Positions 1 to 6,471 of a stretch of DNA of 7,013 nucleotides are shown here, one piece after another. The stretch covers positions 1 to 7,013 of the forward strand of contig JAQVDF010000102.1 of NCBI GenBank assembly GCA_028698405.1, written 5' to 3'. The notes beneath the pieces were generated by a model. It was not told the origin of the DNA and did no database searches. It saw only the letters and a list, made by a program, of their open reading frames with translations. Position numbers and translations under genes: made by a program. Origin of the DNA: Phenylobacterium sp. Lineage in GTDB: Bacteria; Pseudomonadota; Alphaproteobacteria; Caulobacterales; Caulobacteraceae. The number at the start of each line of letters is the position of its first letter. The stretch's first letter is position 1.

Positions 1-1013
1 GCGAGTCCGAGGCCCAGGGTGACGGCGCCCGCGCGGACGATCCGCGGCAGCTCGGGCGAGACCGACAGCCCCTTCCAGGCCAGCCAGCCGGCCGGCAGCA
101 GCAGCGCCAGGACCAGCAGCAGCAGGCAGAAGCCGCTGGCCGCCCAGGCCGCAGGGCCGCGCAGCGGCACCTCGGTCAGCGTGCGCCAGCGGGCGCTGGC
201 CGCGGCGTAGCCCTGCTCGCGCCGGCCGAGCCGTTCGATCCACAACAGCACCGCCGCGGCGCCCAGCAGGATCAGCGAGATCCGCGCCGCCGAGCCGGGC
301 GCGCCGTAGACCGCCCAGGCCCGCACGACCCCGGTGGTCAGGGTCTGCACGCCGAGGAAGTTGACCGCCCCGTAGTCGGCCAGGGTCTCCATGACCGCCA
401 GCGCCGCCCCGGCCGCGAGGGCAGGCCTGGCGAGCGGCAGGGCCACCCGGCGGAAGGCGTCCCAGGGCGTCGAGCCCAGACTGCGCGCCGCCTCCAGCGC
501 GCAGACCGACTGGCTGACGAAGGCCGCCCGGGCGGTGAGGTAGACGTACGGATAGAAGGCGCAGGAGAGCACGGCCGCCGCACCCGGCAGGCTACGCACC
601 TCGAACGGCCAGGCGTCGATCCCCGCTGTCCTCAGCGCCGTGCGCACGGGGCCGGCGACATCCAGCAGGTCGGCGTAGGCGTAGGCCAGCGCGTAGGCGG
701 GTGCGGCCAGCGGCAGGGCCAGGGCCCAGGCGAACAGGTCGCGTCCCGGGAAGCGGTGCATCACCACCAGCCAGGCGGCCGACGCACCCAGCGTGCAGGC
801 GCCGAGCGCCACCAGGGTCGCCAGCACGCTGGTGTCGCGGGCGTAGCGCAGGATCACCTCCACGGGGATCGCCGCGCTGGCTGGCCGGGTCAGCGCCAGC
901 CCGACCACGGCGATCAACGGCGCGAGCGCCAGCGCGGCGGCCGCGAGGGCGCCGATCCGCAGCGGAGAGAAGGCGGCGGGTGAGGGGGCCCTGATCGTTC
1001 CGGCCGCAGTCAC
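1..1013 (-). CDS. fbpB: Ferric-iron ABC transporter permease, FbpB type (C-terminus off the window)
   Basis: This inner-membrane permease passes periplasmic Fe(3+) from the binding protein encoded just upstream. Reading from a GTG at 1013, the frame stays open for 337 codons to the window edge. Family members are usually about 500-550 residues with two fused permease halves, so roughly the last third is missing here. After a short cytoplasmic tail, hydrophobic segments lie near residues 20-42, 64-85, 94-116, 145-165, 195-215, 243-260 and 293-313. The EAA loop, which contacts the ATPase, is clear at about 173-198 (EAARSLGSTPWDAFRRVALP). It is followed by the family hallmark ETLADYGAVNFLGVQTL (209-225). 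The second permease half starts near residue 290. The start is 13 nt after the binding-protein stop, and a GAGG at 1025-1028 overlaps that stop with an 11-nt spacing. This arrangement indicates one operon. The ATPase gene is not in view. The family call is firm; the exact metal is inferred from the neighbour. Confidence 0.92.
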   Translation of the reverse strand, partial: MTAAGTIRAPSPAAFSPLRIGALAAAALALAPLIAVVGLALTRPASAAIPVEVILRYARDTSVLATLVALGACTLGASAAWLVVMHRFPGRDLFAWALALPLAAPAYALAYAYADLLDVAGPVRTALRTAGIDAWPFEVRSLPGAAAVLSCAFYPYVYLTARAAFVSQSVCALEAARSLGSTPWDAFRRVALPLARPALAAGAALAVMETLADYGAVNFLGVQTLTTGVVRAWAVYGAPGSAARISLILLGAAAVLLWIERLGRREQGYAAASARWRTLTEVPLRGPAAWAASGFCLLLLVLALLLPAGWLAWKGLSVSPELPRIVRAGAVTLGLGL

Positions 1014-1026
1014 GGCCCAGTCGTCC

Positions 1027-2091
1027 TCACCGCCAACCCGCCCGGTCGAAGATGGCCTGGGCCTCGGCCTGGCGACGGCCGTAGACCACGACCGGCATCG
1101 GGTCGGCCTTGAAATCGGCGAAGGCGGCGACCTCGGTCGGGATCTCGACGCCGGCGGCCACGGGGAACTCGTTGTTCGCCCCGGCGAATATGGTCTGGGC
1201 CTGCGGCGTGGCCAGGAAGCGCACGAATTGCTCGGCCTGGGGCCGGTTGGGCGCGTGCCGGGCGATGCCGGCGCCGGAGATGTTCACGTGCGCGCCCTGG
1301 CCCTCCAGGTCCGGGAAGCTGAGGGTGACCGCCTGGGCCAGCTTCCGGTCGGCTTCGGCCTCCGAGCGGGCGATGCGCAGGTAGTAGTAGCTGTTGGTCA
1401 GCGCCACCTGGCAGGCGCCGGCGCCGATGGCGCGGATCTGGTCGATGTCGCCCCCCTGCGGCGGGCGGGCCATGTTGGCGACCACGCCGCGGGCCCAGGC
1501 CTCGGCCTTCTGCGGGCCCCATCGCTCGATCAGAGCGGCCATCAGGGACAGGTTGTAGACGTTGTCCGACGAGCGGACGCAGACCTGCCCCTTGAACCTG
1601 GGCGAGGCCAGCGCCTCGTAGGTCGCGACCTCCTCGGGCTTCACCTTGGCCTTGTCGTAGGCGATCACCCGTGCGCGGCGGGAGAAGCCGAACCACTGCC
1701 CCTCGGGATCGCGCAATTGGGCGGGGATCGCCTGTTCGAGCTCGGGGATGCTCGCCTCGGCGAGCAGGCCCGCCTCCTCGGCCCGCCAGAGGGCGCCGGC
1801 GTCGGCCATGATCACCACGTCGGCCGGCGAGGCTTCGCCCTCGGCCTTCATCCGCTCGATGAGCTGGTCGGGGGCCATCTCCAGCCGATTGACCTTGATC
1901 CCGGTCGCCCGGGTGAAGGCGTCATACAGCTGGAGGTCGGCGTCGTAGTGCCGGGCCGTGTAGAGATTGACGACGCCCTTGGCGGGGTCGGGAACGGCGG
2001 GCGTTTCGCCGCCGGCCTCGGTCTGGCCGCCCGGCTGGCCGCAAGCGGCCAGGGCGAGAACGGCGGCGAAGGCGGCGATCAGGCGGGTCAT
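1027..2091 (-). CDS. fbpA: Fe(3+) ABC transporter substrate-binding lipoprotein, FutA/FbpA/IdiA family
   Basis: This 354-residue periplasmic binding protein captures ferric iron and delivers it to the permease encoded next. The N-terminus is a lipoprotein signal: a short basic start, a hydrophobic stretch, then the lipobox LAAC at residues 14-17. The mature protein should therefore be lipid-anchored at Cys17, followed by a Gly/Glu/Pro-rich linker to about residue 38. The family's landmarks appear in order: LYTARHYDADLQLYDAF (43-59), SPADVVIMADAGALWRAEEAG (88-108, interrupted by no gaps), GQWFGFSRRARV (131-142), ARPPQGGD (208-215), TNSYYYLRI (232-240) and HVNISGAG (268-275). Tyr44/Tyr49, Tyr145 and the YYY cluster at 235-237 are the likely Fe(3+) ligands by analogy with FutA. 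The start is ATG at 2089-2091, with a GAGG Shine-Dalgarno at 2100-2103 (8-nt spacing). Its length is normal for the family. Iron specificity is inferred from family resemblance; other trivalent metals cannot be excluded. Confidence 0.95.
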   Translation of the reverse strand: MTRLIAAFAAVLALAACGQPGGQTEAGGETPAVPDPAKGVVNLYTARHYDADLQLYDAFTRATGIKVNRLEMAPDQLIERMKAEGEASPADVVIMADAGALWRAEEAGLLAEASIPELEQAIPAQLRDPEGQWFGFSRRARVIAYDKAKVKPEEVATYEALASPRFKGQVCVRSSDNVYNLSLMAALIERWGPQKAEAWARGVVANMARPPQGGDIDQIRAIGAGACQVALTNSYYYLRIARSEAEADRKLAQAVTLSFPDLEGQGAHVNISGAGIARHAPNRPQAEQFVRFLATPQAQTIFAGANNEFPVAAGVEIPTEVAAFADFKADPMPVVVYGRRQAEAQAIFDRAGWR

Positions 2092-2132
2092 GGCAACGGC
2101 CTCGTACGAACTATGGCCGAGTTCGTCGCACA

Positions 2133-2151
2133 GTTGCGAACCGCTCGCAAC
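2133..2151. promoter_or_regulatory. 19-bp inverted repeat, candidate Fur-type iron operator
   Basis: The plus strand reads GTTGCGAACCGCTCGCAAC. The outer seven bases of each arm are perfect complements around a 5-base centre. Read as 9-1-9, 8 of 9 pairs match, which is the geometry of classical 19-bp Fur boxes. A second overlapping dyad, TCGCA-CAGT-TGCGA (2126-2139), shares the TTGCGA unit, so two dimers could bind side by side. It lies 41 nt upstream of the iron-binding protein start. It would overlap the -35 area of a weak promoter whose -10 could be CATAGT on the minus strand (2110-2115). The position fits repression of the importer by iron. The regulator (Fur, or another iron repressor) is inferred. 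Confidence 0.55.
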
Positions 2152-2152
2152 G

Positions 2153-3511
2153 TCAGCCCTGCAGAGTCAGCCTCGAGTGGCGTGGTTCCGGCACCATGAA
2201 GATCAGCACCAGGAGGCCCGCGGCGAGGAAGGCCATCGAGGTTCCGAACAGCACAGTGTAGCCCAGCGTGGCCGCCAGCAGGCCGCCGAGCAGCGGGCCG
2301 GCCGAGGCCATGATGCCTTCCGCCGTCGACGAGAAGGCGACCCGCATCGGCAGTTCGTCCCGCGAGCCGAACTCCAGGATCATGGTGCCGGCGCTCATCA
2401 TGTAGCCGGACTGGCTGGCGCCCAGGCCGAAGAAGGCCAGGAAGATCGGGATGGCGACGCCGACGCCGGTGAAGGCCGACACCGCTTCGACTTCGATCAG
2501 CAGAAGGGTCGCGCCGATCCACAGGCCCACCGACAGCAGCATGATGCGGCGGAACCCGGTCTTGTCGCCGATGTAGCCCCACAGCAGGTTCGAGAGCGTG
2601 TCGGCGCCCAGGTAGGCCAGGGTCAGGGCGCCGAGGTTGGCCCCCGTCAGCTCGATCGAGGTGGATACGAACAGGATGTAGAACGGAACCGCCATCCGGC
2701 CGGACACGGTCAGCATCTGCACGATCATGAACCACATGAAGCCGCGGTCGGACTTGATCAGATGGGGGAAGTCCTTGAGCCGCTCGCGGAACCGGGCCTT
2801 CGGGCGCACGGTCGGAGGCTCCGGCTCGACCATCAGGTACTGCAGCGCCGTCAGCCCGAGGCTGGTCAGCACGAAAGCGAACAGGAAGGTCGTCGAGTAG
2901 CCGTTGCCGAACAGGTTGGCGTCGATGAAGTAGCGGCCGGCGACCCAGGCCAGGGCCGCGGCGATCACCCCGCCGGTGGCGTTGCGCCACGCCTGCAGCC
3001 GGCCCCGCCGGCTGATCGGGATCACCTTGGACATCAGGATCGAGAACACGACCCGCTGGGTGCCCATGAACAGGCCGAACATGAACATGAAGAACAGCAG
3101 GGCGACGACCAGCGGCTGACCCGAGAGCAGCCAGCCGGCGATGGCCATGCCCAGCACCTGCAGGCGCGCCAGGCCGCCCATCCACATGGCCGCGCCCATG
3201 ACCTTGGTCTTGTGCTCGATCTGGGTGGCGCCGAAGATCGGCGAAATGATGCCGCCGGCCTGCTGCAGCGCCAGGCCCAGGCCCACGATGGTGTTCGAGC
3301 CGGACAGGGCGAACAGATAGGCCGGCAGGAAGGTGGGGGCGTTGACCAGGCGAAAGCCCGTCATTCCCAGCATGCCGTGCAGATAGTGCCCGATGTAGTT
3401 GCGCTTGAGGTTGTCCCAAACGAACTTTTCGTACGCCGCCTCGCGCTCTGCGAGGACGGGATCAACTGGCGCGGCGTCGGGCCGCGCGTCCACACGCTCG
3501 AGGTTTGCCAA
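2153..3511 (-). CDS. MFS transporter, substrate unknown
   Basis: This is a 452-residue major facilitator superfamily inner-membrane carrier. A hydrophilic N-terminal stretch of about 35 residues precedes the membrane segments. Loop 8-9 carries the MFS motif A form GYIGDKTGFRR (312-322). The equivalent loop 2-3 region is GATQIEHKTKVMG (94-106), a diverged form that keeps the leading Gly and the basic residues. SRRGRLQAWRNATGG (168-182) marks loop 4-5, and a long central cytoplasmic loop spans about 229-257. Total length and hydrophobicity fit 12 TM helices. The chosen start is TTG at 3511; a GTG at 3493 (codon 7) is equally possible. Neither has a good Shine-Dalgarno, and no ATG occurs between the upstream in-frame stop and residue 47. 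It ends 61 nt before the iron-binding protein start on the same strand. Iron or siderophore transport is a guess from proximity only. The substrate cannot be read from the sequence. Confidence 0.88.
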   Translation of the reverse strand: MANLERVDARPDAAPVDPVLAEREAAYEKFVWDNLKRNYIGHYLHGMLGMTGFRLVNAPTFLPAYLFALSGSNTIVGLGLALQQAGGIISPIFGATQIEHKTKVMGAAMWMGGLARLQVLGMAIAGWLLSGQPLVVALLFFMFMFGLFMGTQRVVFSILMSKVIPISRRGRLQAWRNATGGVIAAALAWVAGRYFIDANLFGNGYSTTFLFAFVLTSLGLTALQYLMVEPEPPTVRPKARFRERLKDFPHLIKSDRGFMWFMIVQMLTVSGRMAVPFYILFVSTSIELTGANLGALTLAYLGADTLSNLLWGYIGDKTGFRRIMLLSVGLWIGATLLLIEVEAVSAFTGVGVAIPIFLAFFGLGASQSGYMMSAGTMILEFGSRDELPMRVAFSSTAEGIMASAGPLLGGLLAATLGYTVLFGTSMAFLAAGLLVLIFMVPEPRHSRLTLQG

Positions 3512-3567
3512 CGACTCTGTCGCGCGCGCCGCCCGTAATGCCCGGCGCGGGCGACTCCCTAATGAAG

Positions 3568-3595
3568 CTAATATTTATGTGCGCCCTCCTACCAA
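3568..3595 (-). promoter_or_regulatory. Possible promoter of the MFS gene
   Basis: On the minus strand a TTGGTA (3590-3595) is followed after 16 nt by TATTAG (3568-3573, 4 of 6 to TATAAT). They sit in an AT-rich island (about 3560-3580) that stands out from the GC-rich surroundings. Transcription would start near 3561, leaving about 50 nt of leader before the TTG start at 3511. This is a weak match, proposed because it is the only plausible site in the divergent region for this direction. Confidence 0.3.
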
Positions 3596-3704
3596 CTCCC
3601 TTGCGTTGGGGAAAGCGCTCGTCGGACTTCATCGTAAGCTTGTGGCCAGCCGCGTCCATCCGTCGCCCCGACCGGGGCCGGTACGGAAATCGCTACGGCT
3701 CAGC

Positions 3705-3733
3705 TCGACAGAACAAAACACGAACATTAGACT
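3705..3733 (+). promoter_or_regulatory. Promoter of the radical SAM/UdgX operon, likely leaderless
   Basis: TCGACA (3705-3710) matches the -35 consensus TTGACA at five of six bases. After exactly 17 nt comes TAGACT (3728-3733), four of six to TATAAT. The usual 6-8 nt from the -10 to the start point puts transcription initiation at about 3739-3741, on the ATG at 3740 itself. No Shine-Dalgarno precedes that ATG (the upstream bases are TTAGACTGCGCGA). This agrees with a leaderless mRNA, a class well documented in Caulobacter. It is a prediction from spacing and hexamer matches. Confidence 0.55.
3711..3725. promoter_or_regulatory. SOS box (LexA operator), alphaproteobacterial direct-repeat type
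   Basis: GAAC-AAAACAC-GAAC: the half-sites are perfect and the spacer is exactly 7. On the minus strand this is GTTC-N7-GTTC, the direct-repeat LexA motif established for alphaproteobacteria such as Rhodobacter and Caulobacter. It fits exactly between the predicted -35 and -10, so bound LexA would block RNA polymerase. The downstream gene products are DNA-repair proteins, which supports SOS control. LexA binding itself is inferred. Confidence 0.8.
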
Positions 3734-3739
3734 GCGCGA

Positions 3740-4966
3740 ATGGCCGTTCTCGACCTGAAGCGCAAGCTCACCATTCTCTCCGACGCTGCCAAGCACGACG
3801 CCTCGTGCGCCTCCTCGGGGGGTGAGAAGCGCAACTCGCTGGGCGGCCGAGGCGTCGGCTCGACCGAGGGGATGGGCATCTGCCACGCCTACGCCCCGGA
3901 CGGGCGCTGCATCAGCCTCTTGAAGATCCTGCTGACCAACTTCTGCATCTACGACTGCGCCTACTGCGTGAACCGGGTCTCCTCGAACACGCCCAGGGCC
4001 AGGTTTTCGGTGGAGGAGGTGGTCGACCTCACCCTCGGCTTCTACAAGCGCAACTACATCGAGGGGCTGTTCCTCTCCTCGGGCATCATCCAGAGCGCCG
4101 ACTACACCATGGAGGCGCTGGTGCGGGTCGCCCGCACCCTACGGCAGGCCCACGACTTCCGCGGCTACATCCACCTGAAGCTGATCCCCGAGGCCTCGCC
4201 GGAGCTGGTGGCCGAAGCGGGTTTGTGGGCCGACCGGGTGTCGATCAACATCGAGCTGCCGCGCGACGAGAGCCTGGCTGCGCTGGCGCCCGAGAAGGAC
4301 CTCTCCGGCATCAAGCGCTCGATGGGCAAGGTCAGGCTGGCGATCGACGAAGCCGGGGCGCCGGCCCGCAAGGCGGCCGCGCCCCGCTACGCCCCGGCCG
4401 GCCAGTCCACCCAGATGATCGTCGGCGCGGACGAGGCGTCCGACGGCGAGATTCTCGCCCGCAGCGCGACCCTCTACGGCGCCTATGGCCTCAGGCGGGT
4501 CTACTACTCGGCTTTCAGCCCGATCCCCGACGCGGCGGCGGCCCTGCCGCCGACCCGCCCGCCGCTGATGCGCGAGCACCGGCTCTATCAGGCCGACTGG
4601 CTGATGCGGTTCTACGGGTTCGAACGCGAGGAGATCGCCGGTCCCGGTGAGAACCTGGACCTGGCGGTGGATCCCAAACTCGCCTGGGCGCTGCGCAATC
4701 GCGCCGCATTTCCCGTCGACCTCAACGCCGCCGACCGCGAGCGGCTGCTGCGGGTGCCGGGGCTGGGAGTGAAGAGCGTCGACAAGCTGATCGAGGTGCG
4801 CCGCTACAAGCGCCTGCGGCTGGAGGACGTGAAGCGCGCGGCGCCCAGTCTGGAGAAGCTCAAGCCCTTCATCGTCGTCGAGGACTGGACGCCGGGCGGC
4901 CTCACCGACCGCGCCGACCTGCGCGCGCGGCTCTCCCCGCCGCCGGAGCAGCTGAGCCTGTTCTGA
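3740..4966 (+). CDS. Putative DNA modification/repair radical SAM protein (UdgX-linked family)
   Basis: This 408-residue cytoplasmic radical S-adenosylmethionine enzyme belongs to the family I recall as TIGR03916, which is found next to uracil-DNA-glycosylase-like genes. Its substrate and reaction are unknown; action on DNA is inferred. The [4Fe-4S]/SAM motif CX3CX2C is at Cys69, Cys73 and Cys76 (NFCIYDCAYCVNR). It is preceded by conserved-looking Cys23, Cys48 and Cys57 and followed by FLSSGI (111-116), in the position of the SAM-binding GGE-like strand. Residues about 325-355 form a helix-hairpin-helix (LNAADRERLLRVPGLGVKS), a non-specific DNA-binding fold. The last five residues are QLSLF, identical to the bacterial sliding-clamp-binding consensus QL[S/D]LF. 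The N-terminus (LKRKLTILSDAAKHDASC) matches how I remember family members beginning, which supports the ATG at 3740 even without a Shine-Dalgarno. The stop overlaps the next start as TGATG. An SOS box and promoter lie immediately upstream. Confidence 0.93.
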   Translation: MAVLDLKRKLTILSDAAKHDASCASSGGEKRNSLGGRGVGSTEGMGICHAYAPDGRCISLLKILLTNFCIYDCAYCVNRVSSNTPRARFSVEEVVDLTLGFYKRNYIEGLFLSSGIIQSADYTMEALVRVARTLRQAHDFRGYIHLKLIPEASPELVAEAGLWADRVSINIELPRDESLAALAPEKDLSGIKRSMGKVRLAIDEAGAPARKAAAPRYAPAGQSTQMIVGADEASDGEILARSATLYGAYGLRRVYYSAFSPIPDAAAALPPTRPPLMREHRLYQADWLMRFYGFEREEIAGPGENLDLAVDPKLAWALRNRAAFPVDLNAADRERLLRVPGLGVKSVDKLIEVRRYKRLRLEDVKRAAPSLEKLKPFIVVEDWTPGGLTDRADLRARLSPPPEQLSLF

Positions 4967-6399
4967 TGCGGCTGGTCCGGCTCGCCTCCGAGATCGACTT
5001 CGACGGCTGGCGCCGCGCCGCCCGGGCCCTGCGCACCGCCTGCGTGCCGCCCGAGGACGTGGTCTGGACGGTGGACGGGGAGGGGGACCTGTTCGCCGCG
5101 GGCGAGCCCGCGCCAGAGGCAGGAGCGCCCGCCTTCACGGCGCCGCGCGACTTCGTGGAGCTGGCGCAGAACGCCATCCTGCACCGCTCCGACGAGCGGC
5201 TGGCCCTGATGTACCGGGTGCTCTGGCGGCTGGGGACCGAACCCTGCCTGATGCGCATCGTCACCGACCCGGACGTCGCCCGCCTGCGCGAGCTGGCCAA
5301 GAACGTCGACAAGGCGGCGCACAAGATGAAGGCCTTCGTGCGCTTCCGCCTGGTCAGCGACCCCGACCAGCCGGAGACCTACGCCGCCTGGTTCGAACCG
5401 GCCCACCGGGTGACCGAGAAGGTCGCGCCGTTTTTTGCGCGCCGCTTCGCCAACATGCGCTTCTCGATCCTGACGCCGGACGTCTGTGTCCACTGGGACG
5501 GTGAGCGGCTGGGCGTCTCGCCCGGCGCCGACCCGGCCGACGCACCGGCCCGCGACAGCCTCGAGGACTATTGGCGCACCTACTACGCCTCGATCTTCAA
5601 TCCGGCCCGGTTGAACGTCGCCCAGATGCAGAAGGAGATGCCGAAGCGCTACTGGCGGAACCTGCCCGAGGCGCGGCTCATTCCCGAACTGATCGAGGCC
5701 GCCGAGAACCGCACCGCCGCCATGGTCGCCCAGCCGCCCAGCGAACCCACCCGCCGCATCGTCCGCCAGGCCGCCCGGGTCAGCCGCGACGCCACCTTCG
5801 ACGCCACCGTGCCGACCACCCTGGACGAGGTGCGGGGCGGGGTGCAGGTCTGCCGCCGCTGCGAGCTCTACCGGGATGCGACCCAGGGCGTGGCGGGGGA
5901 GGGGGCGAAGAGCGCGCGGCTGATGCTCGTCGGGGAGCAGCCGGGCGATCAGGAGGACCTGGAGGGCCAGCCGTTCGTCGGCCCGGCCGGCAAGGTGCTC
6001 GACCGGGCGCTGGAGGCGGCCGGAATTCCGCGCGAGGAGACCTTCGTCACCAACGCGGTGAAGCACTTCCGGCACGAGCTGCGCGGCAAGCGGCGGCTGC
6101 ACAAGACGCCCGACGCAAGCCATGTGGCGGCCTGCCGCTGGTGGCTCGACGCCGAGCGGGCCATCGTTCGTCCGAGGGTGATCGTCGCGCTCGGCGCCAC
6201 GGCGGCGCTGTCGGTGTTCGGCAGGCCGATGCCGATCGGGAAGACCCGCCAGCAGGCCCTGCAGTTGCCCGACCAGGCCCAGGGCGTGGTCACCTACCAC
6301 CCTTCCTACCTGCTCCGCGTCCCCGACGCCGACGCCAAGGCCAAGGCGTTGGCGCTGTTTGTCGAGGACCTTAAGTTCGCCTGGAAACTGGCCGGGTAG
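4966..6399 (+). CDS. udgX: UdgX-type uracil-DNA-binding protein fused to an N-terminal DUF4130 domain
   Basis: This 477-residue protein has two parts. Residues about 1-250 form the DUF4130-type domain (I recall TIGR03915), a DNA-metabolism domain of unknown activity; KAAHKMKAFVRFR (116-128) and FNPARLNVAQMQKEMPKRYW (211-230) are its recognisable stretches. Residues about 285-477 are a family-4-like uracil-DNA glycosylase domain of the UdgX class. Motif A is GEQPGDQED (323-331) and the C-terminal motif is HPSYLLR (445-451). The loop KRRLH (375-379) corresponds to the KRRxH loop whose histidine, in Mycobacterium smegmatis UdgX, bonds covalently to the abasic sugar after uracil release; here that is His379. 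Iron-sulfur ligands visible are Cys296, Cys299 and Cys390. The third cysteine position of ordinary family-4 enzymes (KCRPP) reads KHFRH here, so His367 may substitute. The ATG overlaps the radical SAM stop (TGATG), so translation is probably coupled. Confidence 0.94.
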   Translation: MRLVRLASEIDFDGWRRAARALRTACVPPEDVVWTVDGEGDLFAAGEPAPEAGAPAFTAPRDFVELAQNAILHRSDERLALMYRVLWRLGTEPCLMRIVTDPDVARLRELAKNVDKAAHKMKAFVRFRLVSDPDQPETYAAWFEPAHRVTEKVAPFFARRFANMRFSILTPDVCVHWDGERLGVSPGADPADAPARDSLEDYWRTYYASIFNPARLNVAQMQKEMPKRYWRNLPEARLIPELIEAAENRTAAMVAQPPSEPTRRIVRQAARVSRDATFDATVPTTLDEVRGGVQVCRRCELYRDATQGVAGEGAKSARLMLVGEQPGDQEDLEGQPFVGPAGKVLDRALEAAGIPREETFVTNAVKHFRHELRGKRRLHKTPDASHVAACRWWLDAERAIVRPRVIVALGATAALSVFGRPMPIGKTRQQALQLPDQAQGVVTYHPSYLLRVPDADAKAKALALFVEDLKFAWKLAG

Positions 6400-6403
6400 C
6401 TCT

Positions 6404-6429
6404 ACCTCCCGCGGCTTCGCGAGGGAGGT
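6404..6429 (+). terminator. Hairpin just after udgX, possible terminator or dispersed intergenic repeat
   Basis: ACCTCCC (6404-6410) pairs with GGGAGGT (6423-6429), and inside them GCG pairs with CGC around a GCTT loop, with a two-base GA bulge. The stem starts five bases after the udgX stop. No T-run follows, so this is not a classical intrinsic terminator. It could be a processing or stabilising hairpin, or a copy of a genome-wide palindromic repeat. Confidence 0.5.
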
Positions 6430-6442
6430 GGGAACCGGTCAT

Positions 6443-6471
6443 TTGACGGACCGGCGTTCTGCGGTCATGTT
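6443..6471 (+). promoter_or_regulatory. Possible promoter of the downstream MFS gene
   Basis: TTGACG (6443-6448, five of six to the -35 consensus) is followed after 17 nt by CATGTT (6466-6471, only three of six to the -10). It would start transcription near 6478, giving a leader of about 108 nt to the ATG at 6586. The -10 is poor, but no better candidate is seen between the two plus-strand genes. Confidence 0.3.

Larger units (their letters stand above)
3512..3739. other. Divergent intergenic region
   Basis: This 228-bp stretch separates the minus-strand MFS from the plus-strand repair operon. It holds an AT-rich patch (3560-3580) tied to the possible MFS promoter. A small inverted repeat, CCAAC (3592-3596) with GTTGG (3605-3609) around 8 nt, lies beside it. 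The SOS box and promoter are at the right end. I see no RNA gene and no convincing small coding frame in it. Confidence 0.7.

Noticed and set aside
2107..2124. GAAC...GTTC near the iron operon as a LexA site
   Set aside because: It is an inverted rather than direct repeat with the wrong spacing, and the downstream genes are iron transporters.
1228..2199. A 323-codon plus-strand frame opposite the iron-binding protein
   Set aside because: Low-complexity Gly/Leu/Val-rich shadow of a well-recognised FutA-like gene.
1967..3538. A 523-codon open frame on the plus strand opposite the MFS gene
   Set aside because: Its product is rich in Gln, His, Arg, Gly and Ala with no domain, as expected from the antisense of a GC-rich membrane-protein gene; the minus strand carries a clear MFS protein.
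3462..3659. A 65-codon minus-strand frame spanning the MFS start and divergent region
   Set aside because: Overlaps the MFS 5' end out of frame, Arg-rich and with no family resemblance.
4804..6300. A 498-codon minus-strand frame opposite udgX
   Set aside because: No recognisable motif; it mirrors udgX codon structure in GC-rich DNA. UdgX motifs on the plus strand settle the coding strand.
5571..6374. A 267-codon plus-strand frame inside udgX in another phase
   Set aside because: Arg/Gly/Ala-rich shift of the udgX reading frame, with no ribosome site.
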